Shown here: positions 62,390 to 64,000 of the stretch, piece by piece | How the letters are laid out: each line of letters starts with the position of its first letter | Numbering within the stretch: the first letter of the stretch is position 1 | NCBI GenBank assembly: GCA_034437575.1 | Contig: DAOTTY010000020.1 | Coordinates: 1 to 64,000 of the forward strand | Direction of reading: 5' to 3' | DNA from: DAOTTY01 sp034437575 | GTDB lineage: Bacteria > Chloroflexota > Anaerolineae > Aggregatilineales > Phototrophicaceae | DNA: 64,000 bases | Notes under the pieces: model-generated | What the model was told of the DNA's origin: nothing | Seen by the model: the letters and a program-made list of their open reading frames with translations, nothing else | Database searches by the model: none | Position numbers and translations under genes: made by a program

Positions 62390-63060
62390 TAGTCGGCAGC
62401 AACATTGAGGATACCCAACAGGGCAAACACCATGCGGATGCCGCTCATCGCGCTCTGACGAAAGTCAATAGGGGGGTGATGCAGCGCCAAATTTGACCAG
62501 TCGCAGTTAGCGTGTAACAAGGGCAAGACGATCTTCCCCTGACGCAAAAAGTAATTCAGTTCAGCCCGGCTGCTTTCGCTGTCTACCATCTCAGGAGAAA
62601 GTACCAAAAGCATCACACCACACTCGTCTAATGCCTGCCGAACGGACTCATTCCAGTCCACATCAACTTGCAGCGGCATGTCAATCATATCAATCCAACA
62701 GGGCAAGCCGCGCCCTTTGATCTGCTCTGCCAGGTCAATAGCAAACAATTCATCTGCGCGGTTGTAACAAACAAAGGTGCCACGCTGGGCTGCTTTTTGA
62801 ATGTGGCCTGGGGTCAACGTGGCTTTGAGGCCATCACGTACCTTTTCGTGGGTTGGGTCAATTGCAGCGGCCCTGGACAGGGCCAGCCGTTTTTCGTTGA
62901 TATTATCCGCAACGTATGCCAGCCATGCCCACGCCTGAAAGTTTCTTGGGTTGCTGTTCAGCAGGTCTACCAGTAGCCGACGGGCTTGGGGGCGGTTGCC
63001 TTGCCTAGCTAACCCAACTGCGTGCTTGAATAGTGTCTTGTCTTCTGGCAAGTCTGACAT
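62389..63060 (-). CDS. TPR-like plus TIR-domain protein
   Basis: 223 aa. Residues 8-80 are helical and TPR-like (AVGLARQGNRPQARRLLVDL, NPRNFQAWAWLAYVADN, AAAIDPTHEKV). Residues about 94-210 form a TIR domain: GTFVCYNRADELFAIDLAEQ, IKGRGLPCWIDMIDMPL, VMLLVLSPEMVDSESSRAEL. Glu167 in SSRAELNYF sits where NAD-cleaving TIRs carry the catalytic Glu. TIR domains act as NAD hydrolases in defence or as adaptor modules; the choice cannot be made here. GAGGA is close to the ATG. Co-translated with the glycosylase gene. Confidence 0.82.
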   Translation of the reverse strand: MSDLPEDKTLFKHAVGLARQGNRPQARRLLVDLLNSNPRNFQAWAWLAYVADNINEKRLALSRAAAIDPTHEKVRDGLKATLTPGHIQKAAQRGTFVCYNRADELFAIDLAEQIKGRGLPCWIDMIDMPLQVDVDWNESVRQALDECGVMLLVLSPEMVDSESSRAELNYFLRQGKIVLPLLHANCDWSNLALHHPPIDFRQSAMSGIRMVFALLGILNVAAD

Positions 63061-63168
63061 TGTTCCTCAGTGGGCGCGTCGAACTAGATTATGTCAGCCG
63101 CATTATAACAGATGGCAAACCCTAAGATAACATGGCTAGCGTTACAGAGTTGTTATTTTTCGTAACTT

Positions 63169-64000
63169 TTAAGATTCCTCCTGGGTCGATTGATCCGACG
63201 CGCTGCCGTTGGGCGATGCCTCACTAAAGAGGCCCAGTATTTCCCGCTGCCGCTCAGACCGCTGCTGTGCTAACAAGCGCAAATCATCGACCAGGTCGCT
63301 CTCGTCGGTAATTTCAGCGCCCAGCAGCGATTCAATCGCATCTTCCATTGTGATGATCCCTGCCGTGCCGCCGTATTCATCGAACACCAACGCAATGTGA
63401 TGCTGTTTGTTAATGAGTTCGGTCATCACCCGCGCCACAGAAATTGTTTCTGGCACTGAAATGATCTCCCGCTTGAACTCGCGCAGGGTTCGCTTGTGTT
63501 CGTCACGGGCAGCGGCGGCCAGCACATCATGGCGCAAGACAAAGGCCACAATATCATCCGCGTTCTCATCGTAGATAGGGATGCGCGAGTACGGAATTTT
63601 GTTGCTTTGCGCCATGACCTCGCTCACGGTCATGTCCTGTTGCAGCGCCAACACCACGGGCCGGGGCGTCATGATAGCGCTCACTTGCACTTCGTCCAAC
63701 CGGAGCAGGTTTTTCAGTATTTTATAATCGCTTTCCGCAATGGTACCGCTGGTGCTGCCCATTTGCGCCATTGTTTCCAGTTCGCCCCGCGTCACGACAT
63801 CGCCTGCTTCACCGTGTGAGATAACATTCGTCATCTGCTGGAAGACCCAAACCAGCGGGAACAATACGATAACCAAAGCCTGAATGGAGTAGGCGTTGAA
63901 CGCGAGTAATTGCCGCCAATACACTGCGCCGAGCGTTTTGGGGATAATCTCTGAGAAAACCAGAATCAACACCGTTAGCACCAGGGAAATAAGTGCAAAC
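63169..64000 (-). CDS. CNNM/CorC-family membrane protein with CBS pair (5' truncated by window end)
   Basis: The frame runs off the right edge, so the N-terminal part of the DUF21/CNNM membrane domain is missing. Visible: the last membrane segments with VFSEIIPKTLGAVYWRQLL (the conserved EIIPK), an amphipathic linker, then two CBS motifs (IMTPRPVVLALQQDMTVSEV to about RHDVLAAA; then ISVARVMTELINKQHHIALV and DEYGGTAGIITMEDAIESLLG). The CorC/HlyC C-terminal domain is absent: after LLGAEITDESD only a charged, Gln/Ser-rich tail follows. Family members transport or regulate Mg2+ and other divalent cations. Confidence 0.88.
   Translation of the reverse strand, partial: FALISLVLTVLILVFSEIIPKTLGAVYWRQLLAFNAYSIQALVIVLFPLVWVFQQMTNVISHGEAGDVVTRGELETMAQMGSTSGTIAESDYKILKNLLRLDEVQVSAIMTPRPVVLALQQDMTVSEVMAQSNKIPYSRIPIYDENADDIVAFVLRHDVLAAAARDEHKRTLREFKREIISVPETISVARVMTELINKQHHIALVFDEYGGTAGIITMEDAIESLLGAEITDESDLVDDLRLLAQQRSERQREILGLFSEASPNGSASDQSTQEES

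Noticed and set aside
57428..63060. CBASS type II defence locus (E1, E2, JAB plus TIR)
   Set aside because: No CD-NTase cyclase gene is present, E1 and E2 are separate, and repair genes lie between the operon and the TIR gene.
1..64000. CRISPR arrays, rRNA or tRNA genes
   Set aside because: No regularly spaced repeats and no recognisable cloverleaf or rRNA sequence were found by eye; a covariance-model scan would be needed to exclude a divergent tRNA.

Overview
The window is a gene-dense, high-GC stretch of bacterial chromosome. It fits a member of the Chloroflexota, probably Anaerolineae-like. That placement is an inference from three things: the murG-(CvpA-like)-murC-murB-ftsQ-ftsA-ftsZ order, a class II ribonucleotide reductase with inteins, and many exported proteins with Thr/Pro-rich linkers, SH3b, LysM and lipoprotein signals beside no recognisable outer-membrane genes. 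No rRNA, tRNA or CRISPR array was seen.

Layout. 1-8362: division and cell-wall cluster (ftsW partial, murG, CvpA-like, murC, murB, ftsQ, ftsA, ftsZ), closed by a strong hairpin. 8745-13622: B12-dependent ribonucleotide reductase split by two inteins. 13640-14290: two decayed transposase pieces (IS4-like on +, IS5-family on -) joined end to end. 14519-18642: dnaJ-like gene facing a purine group (guaA, xpt, EthD-like) and a Trm112-like membrane protein. 18772-30542: housekeeping and exported genes (cyclophilin lipoprotein, ISAs1 remnant, aminotransferase, htpG, Rieske protein, DtxR regulator, GT-C enzyme, FAD enzyme, lipoproteins, zinc-ribbon protein). 30636-41293: esterase, parvulin lipoprotein, LysM, priA, SH3b/Excalibur and HEAT-repeat proteins. 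41514-50750: response regulator, then a tightly overlapping run of NERD-like, addB-like, addA-like and ABC-2-like membrane genes. 50747-56566: mgsA, cyclophilin, a very large sensor kinase, an exported protein. 56566-61490: rsmG, then an E2 / JAB / E1 ubiquitin-like conjugation operon with a small charged protein and an isoaspartyl-methyltransferase-like gene. 61484-64000: AlkA-like glycosylase, TPR-TIR protein, and a CBS/CorC-type membrane protein cut by the window end.

The most interesting system is the operon at 57428-61490. A UBC-fold E2 with its catalytic Cys, a JAB-family protein whose second metal-binding His is Gln and which carries a C-terminal UBC/RWD-like segment, and a ThiF/E1-like adenylating enzyme with a Cys4 zinc site are packed with 6-bp and 4-nt junctions. 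No ubiquitin-like modifier with a terminal Gly-Gly is encoded next to them, so the substrate or modifier is unknown. Other points worth attention are the two inteins placed exactly at ribonucleotide reductase active-site motifs, the unannotated IS fragments in apparent intergenic DNA, the NERD-AddAB operon, and a recurring promoter form (TTGCC/TTGCG, 16-18 bases, TAnnAT).
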